Assembly: GCF_900115475.1 (NCBI RefSeq)
Contig: NZ_FOWP01000015.1
Span: 39,110 to 103,109, forward strand
Direction: 5' to 3'
Length of the DNA stretch: 64,000 nt
Origin: Ectopseudomonas composti
GTDB taxonomy: Bacteria > Pseudomonadota > Gammaproteobacteria > Pseudomonadales > Pseudomonadaceae
Each line of letters begins with the position of its first letter. Within the stretch, counting starts at the first letter, position 1. The notes beneath the pieces were generated by a model. It saw only the letters and a program-made list of their open reading frames with translations, was not told the DNA's origin and did not search any database. The position numbers and the translations under genes were made by a program. Shown piece by piece: positions 16,742 through 27,228 of the stretch.

Positions 16742-17458
16742 ATGAACAACCTGATCGAGGTCAGCGGCCTCAGCAAGACCTTCACCCTGCACCAGCAGAA
16801 CGGCGTCGTCCTGCAGGTGCTGCGTGACCTGAACTTCAGCGTACGCGGTGGTGAGTGCCTGGTGCTGCACGGCCAGTCCGGCGCCGGCAAGTCGACCCTG
16901 TTGCGCACGCTGTACGGCAACTACCTGGCTGCGGGCGGCAGCATCCGTATTCGCCATCAGGGCTCGCCGCTGGAGCTGGTCGGCGCAGAGCCGCGCCGGG
17001 TGCTGGAGGTGCGGCGGCAGAGCCTGGGTTACGTCAGCCAGTTTCTGCGGGTGATCCCACGCGTCTCGACCCTGGACGTGGTGATGGAGCCGGCGCTGTC
17101 GCGTGGCTGGACGCGTAGCGACGCCGAGGCGCGGGCCAAGGCATTGCTGGCGCGGCTGAGCATCCCCGAAGCGCTCTGGCAACTGGCGCCGGGCACCTTC
17201 TCCGGTGGTGAGCAGCAGCGCGTCAACATCGCCCGCGGCTTCATGGTCGAGTGGCCAGTGCTGTTGCTGGACGAGCCCACGGCCTCGCTGGACGACGCCA
17301 ACCGTCAGGTGGTGCTGCAACTGATCAACGAAGCCAAGGCCGCTGGCAGTGCGCTGATCGGCATCTTCCACGACCGCAGCGCCCGCGAGGCGGTGGCCGA
17401 CCGTTACCTCGACATGAGCGCCGAGGCGGCGCAAGCGGAGTACGTCTATGTCGTCTGA
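16742..17458 (+). CDS. phnL: C-P lyase ATPase PhnL
   Basis: 238 aa ABC-type ATPase. Walker A GQSGAGKST, signature FSGGEQQRVNIARGF, Walker B LLLDEPTASLDDAN and switch His in GIFHDRSAREAVADR are intact. PhnL binds the C-P lyase complex with PhnK and supports the PhnI reaction. The C-terminal 11 bases overlap phnM. Confidence 0.94.
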   Translation: MNNLIEVSGLSKTFTLHQQNGVVLQVLRDLNFSVRGGECLVLHGQSGAGKSTLLRTLYGNYLAAGGSIRIRHQGSPLELVGAEPRRVLEVRRQSLGYVSQFLRVIPRVSTLDVVMEPALSRGWTRSDAEARAKALLARLSIPEALWQLAPGTFSGGEQQRVNIARGFMVEWPVLLLDEPTASLDDANRQVVLQLINEAKAAGSALIGIFHDRSAREAVADRYLDMSAEAAQAEYVYVV

Positions 17459-18593
17459 ACAGATTCTCAGCAACGCCCGCGTCGTCACTGCCGAGCGCGA
17501 GTTCCTCGGCACGCTGCTGCTGCGTGACGGGCTGATCGCCGCGGTGGACGAAGGCGCCAGCCGCCTGCCGCAGGCCCAGGACCTGGGCGGCGATTACCTG
17601 CTGCCAGGGCTGGTGGAGTTGCACACCGATAACCTGGAAAAGCACATGAGCCCACGCCCAGGGGTCGATTGGCCGTCGGCTTCGGCGGTGCTGACCCATG
17701 ATGCGCAGATCGTCGCCGCCGGCATCACCACGGTGTTCGATGCGCTGTCCATCGGCGATATCAACCCGCGCGGTCGGCGCATGCAACAACTGCCGGCGAT
17801 GATCGAGGCCATCGCCGCCAGCGAGGCAGCCGGGCAGACCCGTGCCGAGCATCGCCTGCACCTGCGCTGCGAGCTGTGCCACCCCGATGCCCTGGCGATT
17901 TACCGCGACCTGGTGGAGCACCCGCTGGTGGCGCTGGTCTCGGTGATGGATCACTCGCCCGGCCAGCGCCAGTTCGCCAAGGTGGAGAAGTACCGCGAGT
18001 ACTACATGGGCAAGTACCACCTGAGCCCTGCGGAGATGGAGGATTTCCTCCAGGAACAGATCGCCAACTCGCGCCAGTACAGCGACCGCCAGCGCCGCGC
18101 CATCGTCGAGGACTGCCACGCCCGTGGTATCTCGGTGGCCAGCCATGACGATGCGACCCTGGCCCACGTGCAGGAGTCGGCCGGCTTCGGCATGGCCATC
18201 GCCGAGTTCCCCACCACCCTGGAGGCGGCCAAGGCCAGCCATGAACTGGGCCTGAACGTGCTGATGGGCGCGCCGAACGTGGTGCGTGGCGGCTCGCACT
18301 CGGGCAATATCGCCGCCGCCGAACTGGCGCGTCACGGTGTGCTGGATATCCTCTCCAGCGACTACTACCCGGCCAGCCTGTTGCACGCGGCCTGGCTGCT
18401 CGCCGGGCAAGACAACGACTATGATTTGCCTGCGGCCATCGCCACCGTGAGCCGCGCACCGGCCAGGGCGGCCGGGCTGGAGGATCGCGGTGAGATTCGC
18501 GTCGGCCTGCGTGCCGACCTGGTTCAAGCCAGGGCCCATGGCCAGCAGCCGGTGATCCAGCAGGTGTGGCGCCAAGCACGAAGGGTGTTCTGA
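17448..18593 (+). CDS. phnM: RPnTP diphosphatase PhnM
   Basis: 381 aa amidohydrolase-fold enzyme. It removes pyrophosphate from alpha-D-ribose-1-methylphosphonate-5-triphosphate. The motif GLVELHTDNLEKH (about 55-67) replaces the usual HXH of amidohydrolases and is typical of PhnM. Later metal-site regions include VMDHSPGQRQF, SHDDATLAHV and the C-terminal LSSDYYPASLLHAAW. Its stop overlaps the phnN start. Confidence 0.94.
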   Translation: MSSEQILSNARVVTAEREFLGTLLLRDGLIAAVDEGASRLPQAQDLGGDYLLPGLVELHTDNLEKHMSPRPGVDWPSASAVLTHDAQIVAAGITTVFDALSIGDINPRGRRMQQLPAMIEAIAASEAAGQTRAEHRLHLRCELCHPDALAIYRDLVEHPLVALVSVMDHSPGQRQFAKVEKYREYYMGKYHLSPAEMEDFLQEQIANSRQYSDRQRRAIVEDCHARGISVASHDDATLAHVQESAGFGMAIAEFPTTLEAAKASHELGLNVLMGAPNVVRGGSHSGNIAAAELARHGVLDILSSDYYPASLLHAAWLLAGQDNDYDLPAAIATVSRAPARAAGLEDRGEIRVGLRADLVQARAHGQQPVIQQVWRQARRVF

Positions 18594-19201
18594 TGCAGGG
18601 CAGGTTGATCTATCTGATGGGGCCTTCAGGCTCGGGCAAGGACAGCCTGTTGCAAGCCGCGCGTGCGCCGCTGGAGGCGCACGGCTGCCGTTTCGCCCGG
18701 CGGGTGATCACCCGTAGTGCCGAATCGGTGGGAGAAGATGCGCTGGGGGTGACCCCGGCCGAATTCGAGCGCCTGGAGGGCGAGGGCGCCTTCGCCCTGA
18801 GCTGGCGCGCCAATGGCCTGGCCTATGGCATCCCGCGCGAGATCGATGACTGGCTGAGTGCCGGTCAGGATGTGCTGATCAACGGTTCGCGCGGCCATCT
18901 GGAGGCCGCCCGTCATCGTTATCCGCAACTGCTCGCGGTGCTCCTGCAGGTCGACGAAGAGGTGCTGCGCCAGCGCTTGCTGGCTCGTGGCCGCGAGACG
19001 CCGGAGCAAATCGAGCAGCGTCTGGCGCGCAGCCGCGAACTGCAGGTGGGCAGCGCTTTGTCCCCTCTCCCGCTTGCGGGAGAAGGGCCGGGGGAGAGGG
19101 CTGGCCAGGCTGACACCGTCATCCTCGACAACTCCGGCCCGCTGCAACAGACCGTCACCCGCCTGCTGCAACTGCTGGACGAGACTCGCCAATGCGCCTG
19201 A
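18593..19201 (+). CDS. phnN: Ribose 1,5-bisphosphokinase PhnN, with inserted repeat
   Basis: 202 aa. Walker A GPSGSGKDSL (10-19) and a guanylate-kinase-like core identify PhnN, which phosphorylates ribose 1,5-bisphosphate to PRPP in phosphonate breakdown. The typical size is about 185 aa. Residues about 152-172 (VGSALSPLPLAGEGPGERAG) are encoded by a dispersed GC repeat (see 19062-19100) and look like an in-frame insertion between a helix (EQRLARSRELQ) and the conserved C-terminus (ADTVILDNSGPL). The end of the kinase domain may tolerate this. ATG 18593 overlaps the phnM stop. Confidence 0.92.
   Translation: MQGRLIYLMGPSGSGKDSLLQAARAPLEAHGCRFARRVITRSAESVGEDALGVTPAEFERLEGEGAFALSWRANGLAYGIPREIDDWLSAGQDVLINGSRGHLEAARHRYPQLLAVLLQVDEEVLRQRLLARGRETPEQIEQRLARSRELQVGSALSPLPLAGEGPGERAGQADTVILDNSGPLQQTVTRLLQLLDETRQCA
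19062..19100. repeat. Dispersed GC repeat inside phnN
   Basis: CCCCTCTCCCGCTTGCGGGAGA followed by GGGCCGGGGGAGAGGG is a hairpin-forming repeat of a type that is normally intergenic in many Gram-negative bacteria. Here it is read through in frame as SPLPLAGEGPGE within phnN. Confidence 0.75.
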
Positions 19202-19956
19202 CCCTGCTCGGCACCGGCGATGCCCGCCAAGTGCCCGTGTACAACTGCAACTGCCCGGCGTGCGATGCAGCGCGCGTCTATCCGTCACGACGCCGTGGCC
19301 CCTGTTGCGCGCTGGTCGAATGTGGCACGCAGCGCTGGCTGATCGACAGCGGCCTGAGCGACCTTGCCGAACGCTTCCCGCCGCATAGTTTGAGCGGCAT
19401 CCTGCAAACCCATTACCACGCCGACCATGCCCAGGGCCTGTTGCACCTGCGCTGGGGCCAGGGTCTGATCATCCCCGTGCATGGCCCGGATGATCCGGAG
19501 GGCCTGGCCGATCTGTACAAGCATCCGGGCATCCTCGACTTCAGTCAGACGTTCACCGCCTTCGAGCGTCGTCGACTGGGTGAGCTGAGCGTTACCGCGC
19601 TGCCGCTGACGCATTCGAAGCCGACCTTCGGCTATTTGTTTGAAGGGCAAGGGCTCGACGGGCAGGGCAGGCGCATCGCCTACCTCACCGATACTGTTGG
19701 TGTGCCCGAGGCCAGTTGCGCCGAACTGCAGCGCGCGCGGCTGGATCTGCTGGTGCTCGATTGCTCCACCGCGCCGCAAGCGCTGGCACCACGCAATCAC
19801 AATGACCTGACCCGCGCACTGGAAGTCATTGAGCGCCTGCAGCCGACACAGGCGGTGCTGACCCATATCGGCCATAGTTTCGATGCCTGGCTGCTGGACC
19901 ATCCCGACGCCTTGCCGCCGGGTGTGATGCTGGCGAGCGACGGCCTGGTACTGTGA
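19192..19956 (+). CDS. phnP: Cyclic phosphate phosphodiesterase PhnP
   Basis: 254 aa metallo-beta-lactamase-fold enzyme. The motif HYHADH (74-79) binds the catalytic metals. The N-terminal cluster C19, C21, C24 (NCNCPAC) is the structural Zn site of PhnP. It hydrolyses 5-phosphoribosyl 1,2-cyclic phosphate formed by PhnJ. It overlaps phnN by 10 bases and ends the phn locus. I see no phnO acetyltransferase in the window. Confidence 0.93.
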   Translation: MRLTLLGTGDARQVPVYNCNCPACDAARVYPSRRRGPCCALVECGTQRWLIDSGLSDLAERFPPHSLSGILQTHYHADHAQGLLHLRWGQGLIIPVHGPDDPEGLADLYKHPGILDFSQTFTAFERRRLGELSVTALPLTHSKPTFGYLFEGQGLDGQGRRIAYLTDTVGVPEASCAELQRARLDLLVLDCSTAPQALAPRNHNDLTRALEVIERLQPTQAVLTHIGHSFDAWLLDHPDALPPGVMLASDGLVL

Positions 19957-20054
19957 GCCTGCGTCGTTATCTGTAACCAAAGGTTTCAGGTTTGCCGGGC
20001 TTGCCGTTACAGTGCCAGGCCTTTCGACGTGTTTTCCTCCTGCAAAGAGACCGC

Positions 20055-21257
20055 ATGAACGCCCGCCGCATTACCCTGTTGCTGTGTACGGCCGAAACCC
20101 TGGGCATGGCCGGTTTTGCCCTGTTCGCCGCGCTGTTGCCGCAGTTCCAGGCGCTCTGGGGGTTGAGCAATACCGAGGCTGGCTGGATCGGCGGCGGCTT
20201 CTTTCTCGGCTATATGCTGGCCGTGCCGGTACTCACCGGCCTGACCGACCGCCACGACGCCCGGCTGATTTACCTGTGGGCGATGCTGCTGACGGCGGTA
20301 GCCAGCGCCGGTTTCGTCTTCGCCGATGGTTTCTGGTCGGCGCTGCTCTGGCGTGTGCTCGCCGGCATCGGTCTGGCGGGCACCTACATGCCGGGGCTCA
20401 AGGCGCTGTCGGAGCGTATCGACGGTGCCTCGCAGTCGCGCGCCATCGCCTTCTACACCGCCAGCTTTGGATTGGGCACGGCGCTGTCCTTCACACTGTC
20501 CGGCGAACTGGCCAGGCTCGGCGGCTGGCAACTGCCGGCATTGCTCAGCGGCGCCTGTGCGTTGTTGGCCTGGGCACTGGTGTACTGGGGAATGGCACCT
20601 AAAGCGGTGGTCGCTCATGCGCCGCGCAATCTGCTGGATCTGGCGCCGCTGAAAAACCGTGCGGTATTGGCCTACTGCCTGGCCTACGCGATGCACAACC
20701 TGGAACTGTTCGCCCTGCGTGCCTGGCTGGTGGCCTTCGTGGTGTTCTCTGGGCATTTGCAGGGCGTCGATCCCTGGCTTTCGGGCACCTGGGTGGCGAT
20801 GTTGGCGACGCTGATCGGCATGCCGTCGAGCATTCTTGGTAATGAGCTGGCGCTGCGTTTCGGGCGTCAGCGCTGGTTGATCGGGGTGATGCTCAGCTCC
20901 GCGCTGCTGGCCGCCGTGGTCGGCCTGGGCGCAGCGCTGCCGTTTTGGGCAATGCTGGGGCTGATCCTGATCTACGCGGTGACGGTGACCGCCGACTCGG
21001 CTTCGCTGACCGCTGGGCTGGTCAGCGTGGCCCCGGCCAGCCACCGTGGTGCGGCGATGGCGCTGTATTCCTGCACTGGCTTTACCGGCGCGTTCCTCGG
21101 CCCGTTGCTGTTCGGCATGACGCTCGATGTGTTGGGCGATGAGCTGCTGCTTGGCTGGTGGGCGGCGTTCGCCCTGATGGGCCTGCTGCTGACGCTGGGG
21201 CCACTGGCGCTGTGGTGGGCGGGCTGGGCGCGCGAGGTGGCTCGCGCCCCTGAGTGA
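20055..21257 (+). CDS. MFS transporter
   Basis: 400 aa with about 12 hydrophobic segments, the size of a drug/sugar-type major facilitator. The first loop holds GYMLAVPVLTGLTDRHDARL, close to the MFS loop 2-3 signature. The substrate cannot be read. ATG 20055 is preferred because the sequence before it (19992 onward) is not hydrophobic, and AAAGAGA precedes it. It lies about 98 bp after phnP on the same strand but has no clear link to phosphonates. Confidence 0.82.
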   Translation: MNARRITLLLCTAETLGMAGFALFAALLPQFQALWGLSNTEAGWIGGGFFLGYMLAVPVLTGLTDRHDARLIYLWAMLLTAVASAGFVFADGFWSALLWRVLAGIGLAGTYMPGLKALSERIDGASQSRAIAFYTASFGLGTALSFTLSGELARLGGWQLPALLSGACALLAWALVYWGMAPKAVVAHAPRNLLDLAPLKNRAVLAYCLAYAMHNLELFALRAWLVAFVVFSGHLQGVDPWLSGTWVAMLATLIGMPSSILGNELALRFGRQRWLIGVMLSSALLAAVVGLGAALPFWAMLGLILIYAVTVTADSASLTAGLVSVAPASHRGAAMALYSCTGFTGAFLGPLLFGMTLDVLGDELLLGWWAAFALMGLLLTLGPLALWWAGWAREVARAPE

Positions 21258-21287
21258 GGGGCGCGCTACAGGGCTCGGGTGGTGGAT

Positions 21288-21897
21288 TTACGCTTTGCTG
21301 CCCAGTGCTTCGGCCTTGCGCAGCCAGTTCTGACGTTGTTCTTCGCTGGACGGGCGCACCGGGGCGAATTCGCTCAGGCGGCGGGTCTTGATGCCGCAGA
21401 AGCCGAGGATGGTACGCACCATCTGTCGATGCGCCGGGGCACCGTAGACCCAGCGGAAGTACCAGCGCGGCGTGTCCATGGTCACCAGCAGGTCGGCGCT
21501 GCGCCCACTGAGCAGCTTGTCCCAGAGTTGCGAGCGGTTGCGGTACTTGAAGGCGAAGCCGGGTAGGAACACCCGGTCGAAGAAGCCCTTGAGCAGCGCG
21601 GGTATGCCGCCCCACCAGACCGGGTAGACGAACACCAGGTGCTGAGACCAGTGGATCAGGCGCTGGGCTTCGAGCAGGTCCGGCTCAAGATTCTGGCTTT
21701 GTTCATAGCCATCGCGCAGCACCGGGTCGAACTGCATCTCGCCCAGCCGCAGCTGGCGTACCACGTGTCCCTTGCTGCGTGCTCCCTGGCTGTAGGCCTC
21801 GGCCAGGGCATGGCAGAGGCTGTCCTTCTTCGGCGTGCCGAGAATCAGCAGGATTCTTTTGCCATCGCCTTCCAGCGGTGTGGCGCCACTCTTGCCT

Positions 21898-21905
<8 letters not shown>
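21288..21905 (-). CDS. Flavodoxin-fold NAD(P)H quinone reductase-like
   Basis: 205 aa. The region GKRILLILGTPKKDSLCHALA near the N-terminus, VFVYPVWWGGIPALLKGFFD (about 96-115) and LLVTMDTP fit the NQO1/KefF flavodoxin-like fold (FMN or FAD-dependent two-electron reductases). The substrate is unknown. ATG 21905 overlaps the last 8 bases of fumC, so the two are probably co-transcribed. The ORF is open further upstream inside fumC, which is not supported as coding. Confidence 0.8.
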
Positions 21906-23292
<1,387 letters not shown>

Positions 23293-23398
23293 GGCGTTCT
23301 CCGGGGCAAATGCAAGGTTGCTGGCAGTTTAGGTCGCGCCACCGAAGACAGGTTCCACAACTTATCTATCAGATCGATTGGAGCCTTGTAGAGCGCGC

Positions 23399-24409
23399 CT
23401 ACCAGCGTGCATGGGTTTCGCCCAGCCAGCCCAACGCGCCATCTACCGGGACCCGCTCGCCCTTGGGGCCGCGCAGCACACCATCATAGTGGCCGAAGCG
23501 CTGCACGGTGTTGGCGTGAAAGGGGCCGAGCTTTGGGCAGGCCCTGTGCAGCTGGCGCGGGGTGAAGCGCAGAGATACACGGTCATCTGCGCTGTCCAGG
23601 CGCCAGGGGGCCAGCGCTGCCTGCGAGCTGCGCTCGATATGCAGGGGGCTGTCGAGCAATTGCACTTCGCCGCCGAACCACAGGGCGTTTTCCGACTGGC
23701 CGCTGTAATCCAGCCAGCCCGCACCGAAGTTGCCGGCGATGCCACCGGCTGCAGCGAAGGCAGCGCGCTGCCAGTAACTGTTCAGCGGCCAGACGCCGCG
23801 ACCGAAGTCCAGCGCGGCGAAACTCTGGCCCTGCACGCAGCTGTAGTGTTTCCCGCCTAGTTGCAGGCTACCGGCGGTGGGCAGGCCCAACTGGCGACTG
23901 GTGGCATGAAAACCGCCATTTTGCAGGGGCGCGACCAGATTGACCGACTGCAGGTGAGCGGGGCGCTGAATGTCCAGGGCCACCTGCAGGGGGTGCCCAC
24001 CGATATCCGGTGCGGCTGCGGTAAGGCGCAGCCGGCCGGGGTGTTCGTCGATACGCAGCTGCAAGCGAGAGTGGCTGAAGGAGTGGCTCTCCAGCGGCAG
24101 ATCGGGCAGTTGGCAGCCGAGTGCGAAGGGGCGGAACTGGGTATGGGCCACGGCCTGGCCGGTTTCCAGATCGAGAAAGTAGGCGGCGCCGTAGCCGAGG
24201 TAGTCGAGGTCGGCCAGGGTCAGCGAGAGCATCCACTGCGGTGTGGTGATGCACCAGTGGTTCCAGCGTTTGCGACGTCCGGCGTGGCCGTGCAGGGTGC
24301 AGTCCACCTGCGGGCGGCTGGACCAGCCAATGGCCTCGTCCAGCAACCGGCCCTTGCTGTCGCAGAGCGGCTGGAGCGGAAAGGGGGCGTGAGAGGTGAG
24401 GCTGGTCAT
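23399..24409 (-). CDS. DUF2804 protein
   Basis: 336 aa. Family marks include an N-terminal PLCDSKGRLLDEAIGWSSRP and a later FDFGRGVWP-like stretch (ALDFGRGVWPLNSYWQRAAF, about 198-217), which fit DUF2804. The predicted structure is mostly beta. Function unknown. Two terminal basic motifs, GRRKRWNHWCI and GETHARW, are conserved in the family from memory. It is on its own between fumC and a rightward gene; I see no signal peptide. Confidence 0.75.
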   Translation of the reverse strand: MTSLTSHAPFPLQPLCDSKGRLLDEAIGWSSRPQVDCTLHGHAGRRKRWNHWCITTPQWMLSLTLADLDYLGYGAAYFLDLETGQAVAHTQFRPFALGCQLPDLPLESHSFSHSRLQLRIDEHPGRLRLTAAAPDIGGHPLQVALDIQRPAHLQSVNLVAPLQNGGFHATSRQLGLPTAGSLQLGGKHYSCVQGQSFAALDFGRGVWPLNSYWQRAAFAAAGGIAGNFGAGWLDYSGQSENALWFGGEVQLLDSPLHIERSSQAALAPWRLDSADDRVSLRFTPRQLHRACPKLGPFHANTVQRFGHYDGVLRGPKGERVPVDGALGWLGETHARW

Positions 24410-24684
24410 CGGGCACGTCCATGTGTGTGCGCGGGCTGGCGATCAATTGCCGGATACTGGGGTGCGCATGCCTGGGTAAAGATAGTCGGGGTCGCACAGC
24501 ATGCCGAGCCCGGCCAAGCATGAGCAAGTACTGGCATTTTGGCAACTGACCAGTGGGTGCGCTGCTGAACAGGCGGTGTGTGACCTCGTGCACAACTCGC
24601 GCCGCTTGAGGGATTCTGGCGTAGGGCACAAAATGCCGCCACCGCAGTCTACCCAGACTCACTCATCACCAGTGGAAGCTTCCC

Positions 24685-25182
24685 ATGCTCCGTTTTTCCA
24701 AACTCTGCACCGCCGTTCTGCTCAGCGCTAGCGCATCCCTGGCCATGGCCGATGCCGCCAGCCACGCCGCCGATGCCGAGCGTTTTCTCAAGCTGGCCCA
24801 CGCCGACAAGCTGACCGTGCCGGTCTACGGCCAGGTGCAGCAGATGTTCGCCCAGCGTTTCGCCCAGGCGCCGGATGGCAAGAAGGCGGTGTTGGAGAGT
24901 TATCAGGCCAAGGCCAACACGGCGCTGGACAAGGCCGTCGGCTGGGACAAGCTGAAGCCGGACATGGTCAAGCTCTACACCACTAACTTCAACGAGCAGG
25001 AACTCAAGGACCTGATCGCCTTCTACGAGTCGCCGCTGGGGCAGAAGGTGCTGCAGAAGATGCCAACCCTGACCGCACAGTCCGCGCAGATCACCCAGAG
25101 CAAGCTGGAGTCCGCGGTGCCTGAGGTGAACAAACTGCTGGCCGACATGGGTAACGAACTCGGCCTGCCGAAACAGCCCTGA
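24685..25182 (+). CDS. DUF2059 exported protein
   Basis: 165 aa with a signal peptide (cleavage near SLAMA-D, residue 22). The mature part matches DUF2059: VYGQVQQMFAQRF, then LYTTNFNEQELKDLIAFYESPLGQK in blocks of about 20 residues. The fold is helical and probably periplasmic. Function unknown. GGAAG precedes the ATG. The stop overlaps an ATG of the next gene, and bolA follows in the same transcript. Confidence 0.85.
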   Translation: MLRFSKLCTAVLLSASASLAMADAASHAADAERFLKLAHADKLTVPVYGQVQQMFAQRFAQAPDGKKAVLESYQAKANTALDKAVGWDKLKPDMVKLYTTNFNEQELKDLIAFYESPLGQKVLQKMPTLTAQSAQITQSKLESAVPEVNKLLADMGNELGLPKQP

Positions 25183-25193
25183 TGGAGCCCAAG

Positions 25194-25487
25194 ATGTCCA
25201 AGCAAGACCTGATCGTCACCGCCCTGACGGCGCTGCAGCCTGAGCACCTTGATGTGTTGGACGAGAGCCATATGCACAGCCGTGGTCTGGAGACCCATTA
25301 CAAGGCGGTGATCGTCAGCCCGGCCTTTGCCGGCCTGAATGCGGTCAAGCGGCATCAGAAGGTCTACGCCACGGTCGGTGAGCTGATGGGGCAGATCCAC
25401 GCGCTGGCGCTGCATACCTACACCCCTGAGGAATGGGCCGCGCAGGGCGTGGCGCCAGCTTCGCCGACCTGCCGCGGCGGTCATTGA
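25194..25487 (+). CDS. bolA: BolA-family protein
   Basis: 97 aa. The central region ESHMHSRGLETHYKAVIVSPAF and VKRHQKVYATVGEL is BolA-like, with the conserved His that can bind an Fe-S cluster together with a monothiol glutaredoxin. BolA proteins regulate cell shape, iron homeostasis and biofilm (family knowledge). ATG 25194 has GGAG 6 nt upstream and is preferred over ATG 25182, which overlaps the previous stop. The C-terminus WAAQGVAPASPTC is lineage specific. Confidence 0.88.
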   Translation: MSKQDLIVTALTALQPEHLDVLDESHMHSRGLETHYKAVIVSPAFAGLNAVKRHQKVYATVGELMGQIHALALHTYTPEEWAAQGVAPASPTCRGGH

Positions 25488-25489
25488 TC

Positions 25490-25513
25490 TAGCCCGGATT
25501 GCATCCGGGCTAC
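25490..25513. repeat. Short inverted repeat, GTAGCCCGG family
   Basis: TAGCCCGGAT-TG-CATCCGGGCTA-type palindrome directly after bolA. Related to the longer copy at 16639-16698. It might also act as a weak stem at the end of the bolA message, but there is no T run. Confidence 0.7.
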
Positions 25514-25654
25514 GTGACAGGCTGTCGCGCCTTGTCGCCAAGCCACCCCGGCGAATCCCTGCTTTGCTACAATCCGTCCGCGCCGGCTCATGCCGGCGTT
25601 TTTCATGTCACCCCAGTCCGCCCTTTACGTGGGCGACTACTGAGAGAACTGTTC

Positions 25655-26593
25655 ATGACCGACAAGATCGTCGTTGCGGCGCTGTATAAATTCGTCTCCC
25701 TGCCGGACTACGAGGCGCTGCGCGAACCCCTGCTGCAAACCCTGATCGACAATGACATCAAGGGCACCCTACTGCTTGCCGAAGAGGGCATCAATGGCAC
25801 CGTGTCCGGCACCCGCACCGCTATCGATGCGCTGCTCGCCTGGTTCCATCTGGATGCTCGTCTGGCCGATATCGATCACAAGGAATCCTATTGCGATGAG
25901 CAGCCGTTCTATCGCACCAAGGTCAAGCTGAAGAAAGAGATCGTCACCCTCGGCGTGCCCGGCGTCGACCCCAACCAGCGCGTTGGCACCTATGTCGAGC
26001 CGCAGGACTGGAACGCCCTGATCAGTGATCCCGAGGTGCTGCTGATCGACACGCGCAACGACTATGAAGTGGCCATCGGCACCTTCGAGGGCGCCATCGA
26101 CCCCAAGACCAAGTCGTTTCGCGAGTTCCCCGAGTACATCCGCGAGCACTTCGACCCGAGCAAGCACAAGAAGGTGGCGATGTTCTGCACCGGCGGCATC
26201 CGCTGCGAGAAAGCCTCCAGCTACATGCTTGGCGAGGGCTTCGAAGAGGTCTATCACCTCAAGGGCGGCATCCTCAAATACCTGGAGGAAGTGCCGCAGG
26301 AACAGACCAAGTGGCAGGGCGACTGCTTCGTCTTCGACAATCGCGTGACCGTGCGCCATGACCTCTCCGAAGGCGACTACGATCAGTGTCACGCTTGCCG
26401 CACACCGATTTCCGTGGAAGAGCGTCAGTCCGAGTTCTACAGCCCCGGCGTGAGCTGCCCGCATTGCTGGGATTCGCTGCCGGAGAAAACCCGCGAAAGC
26501 GCGCGCGAGCGGCAGAAGCAGATCGAACTGGCGCGCCAGCGCAACCAGCCGCATCCCATCGGCCGCGACCCCCGCCAACTGAACGAGGCCTGA
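25655..26593 (+). CDS. trhO: tRNA uridine 5-hydroxylase TrhO (YceA)
   Basis: 312 aa. The N-terminal domain (about 1-100) is followed by a rhodanese domain with the active-site loop CTGGIRC (178-184) and the C-terminal part has two CXXC pairs (CHAC and CPHC) that may bind zinc. TrhO makes 5-hydroxyuridine at wobble position 34 of tRNAs (established for E. coli YceA). ATG 25655 is chosen from the conserved MTDKIVVAALYKF start; the 150 bases before it contain the repeat and no site. The next gene begins 2 bp later. Confidence 0.9.
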   Translation: MTDKIVVAALYKFVSLPDYEALREPLLQTLIDNDIKGTLLLAEEGINGTVSGTRTAIDALLAWFHLDARLADIDHKESYCDEQPFYRTKVKLKKEIVTLGVPGVDPNQRVGTYVEPQDWNALISDPEVLLIDTRNDYEVAIGTFEGAIDPKTKSFREFPEYIREHFDPSKHKKVAMFCTGGIRCEKASSYMLGEGFEEVYHLKGGILKYLEEVPQEQTKWQGDCFVFDNRVTVRHDLSEGDYDQCHACRTPISVEERQSEFYSPGVSCPHCWDSLPEKTRESARERQKQIELARQRNQPHPIGRDPRQLNEA

Positions 26594-26595
26594 TC

Positions 26596-27228
26596 ATGGC
26601 TAGCCATCTGCTCTACGTTATGGACCCGATGTGCTCCTGGTGCTGGGGTTTTGCACCTGTAGTCGAAGCCCTCGCCGAGCAGGCGGCCGCTGCCGAGGTA
26701 CCGCTGCAGATCGTGGTGGGCGGCCTGCGCCGTGATCAGGTGGCCGTCGATGCCGCCGCGCGGGTGCGCTATCTGGGCTATTGGCAGGCGGTCAATGCCA
26801 GCACCGGTCAGCTGTTCGATTTCGAGCACGGTCTGCCGGAAGGGATGGTGTATGACACCGAGCCTGCCTGCCGCGCGCTGGTGACCGCCCGCAACCTGCA
26901 TGCACCGAGTGCCTGGACGCTGCTCAGGCTGATCCAGCAGGCCTTCTATACTGAGGGTGCCGATGTCACCCAGGCCGGCGTGCTGGTGCAACTGGCCGAA
27001 CAGGCGGGCATCCCGCGTATCGAGTTCGCCGAGGCCTTCGACAGCCAGACCATGCAGGAGGCGACCGCTGCCGACTTCACCTGGGTGCAGGATCTGGGTA
27101 TCGCCGGCTTCCCCACGCTGCTCGCCGAGCGCGATGGCCAACTGGCGCTGCTGACCAACGGCTACCAGCCGCTCGAAGTGCTATCGCCGCTGCTGAGCCG
27201 CTGGCTGGAGCGCGCTGCCAATGCCTGA
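26596..27228 (+). CDS. DsbA-family thioredoxin-fold protein
   Basis: 210 aa. Begins MASHLLYVMDPMCSWCWGFA, with the redox motif CSWC at about 13-16 and a DsbA/FrnE-like helical insertion. There is no signal peptide, so it is probably cytoplasmic, a disulfide isomerase- or oxidoreductase-like protein of the 2-hydroxychromene-2-carboxylate/FrnE type. It begins 2 bp after trhO and overlaps the ABC gene by 8 bases, so it is in the same operon. Confidence 0.82.
   Translation: MASHLLYVMDPMCSWCWGFAPVVEALAEQAAAAEVPLQIVVGGLRRDQVAVDAAARVRYLGYWQAVNASTGQLFDFEHGLPEGMVYDTEPACRALVTARNLHAPSAWTLLRLIQQAFYTEGADVTQAGVLVQLAEQAGIPRIEFAEAFDSQTMQEATAADFTWVQDLGIAGFPTLLAERDGQLALLTNGYQPLEVLSPLLSRWLERAANA

Noticed and set aside
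24410..24684. Possible small genes in the gap between DUF2804 and DUF2059
   Set aside because: Only short minus-strand frames without a ribosome-binding site or family resemblance.
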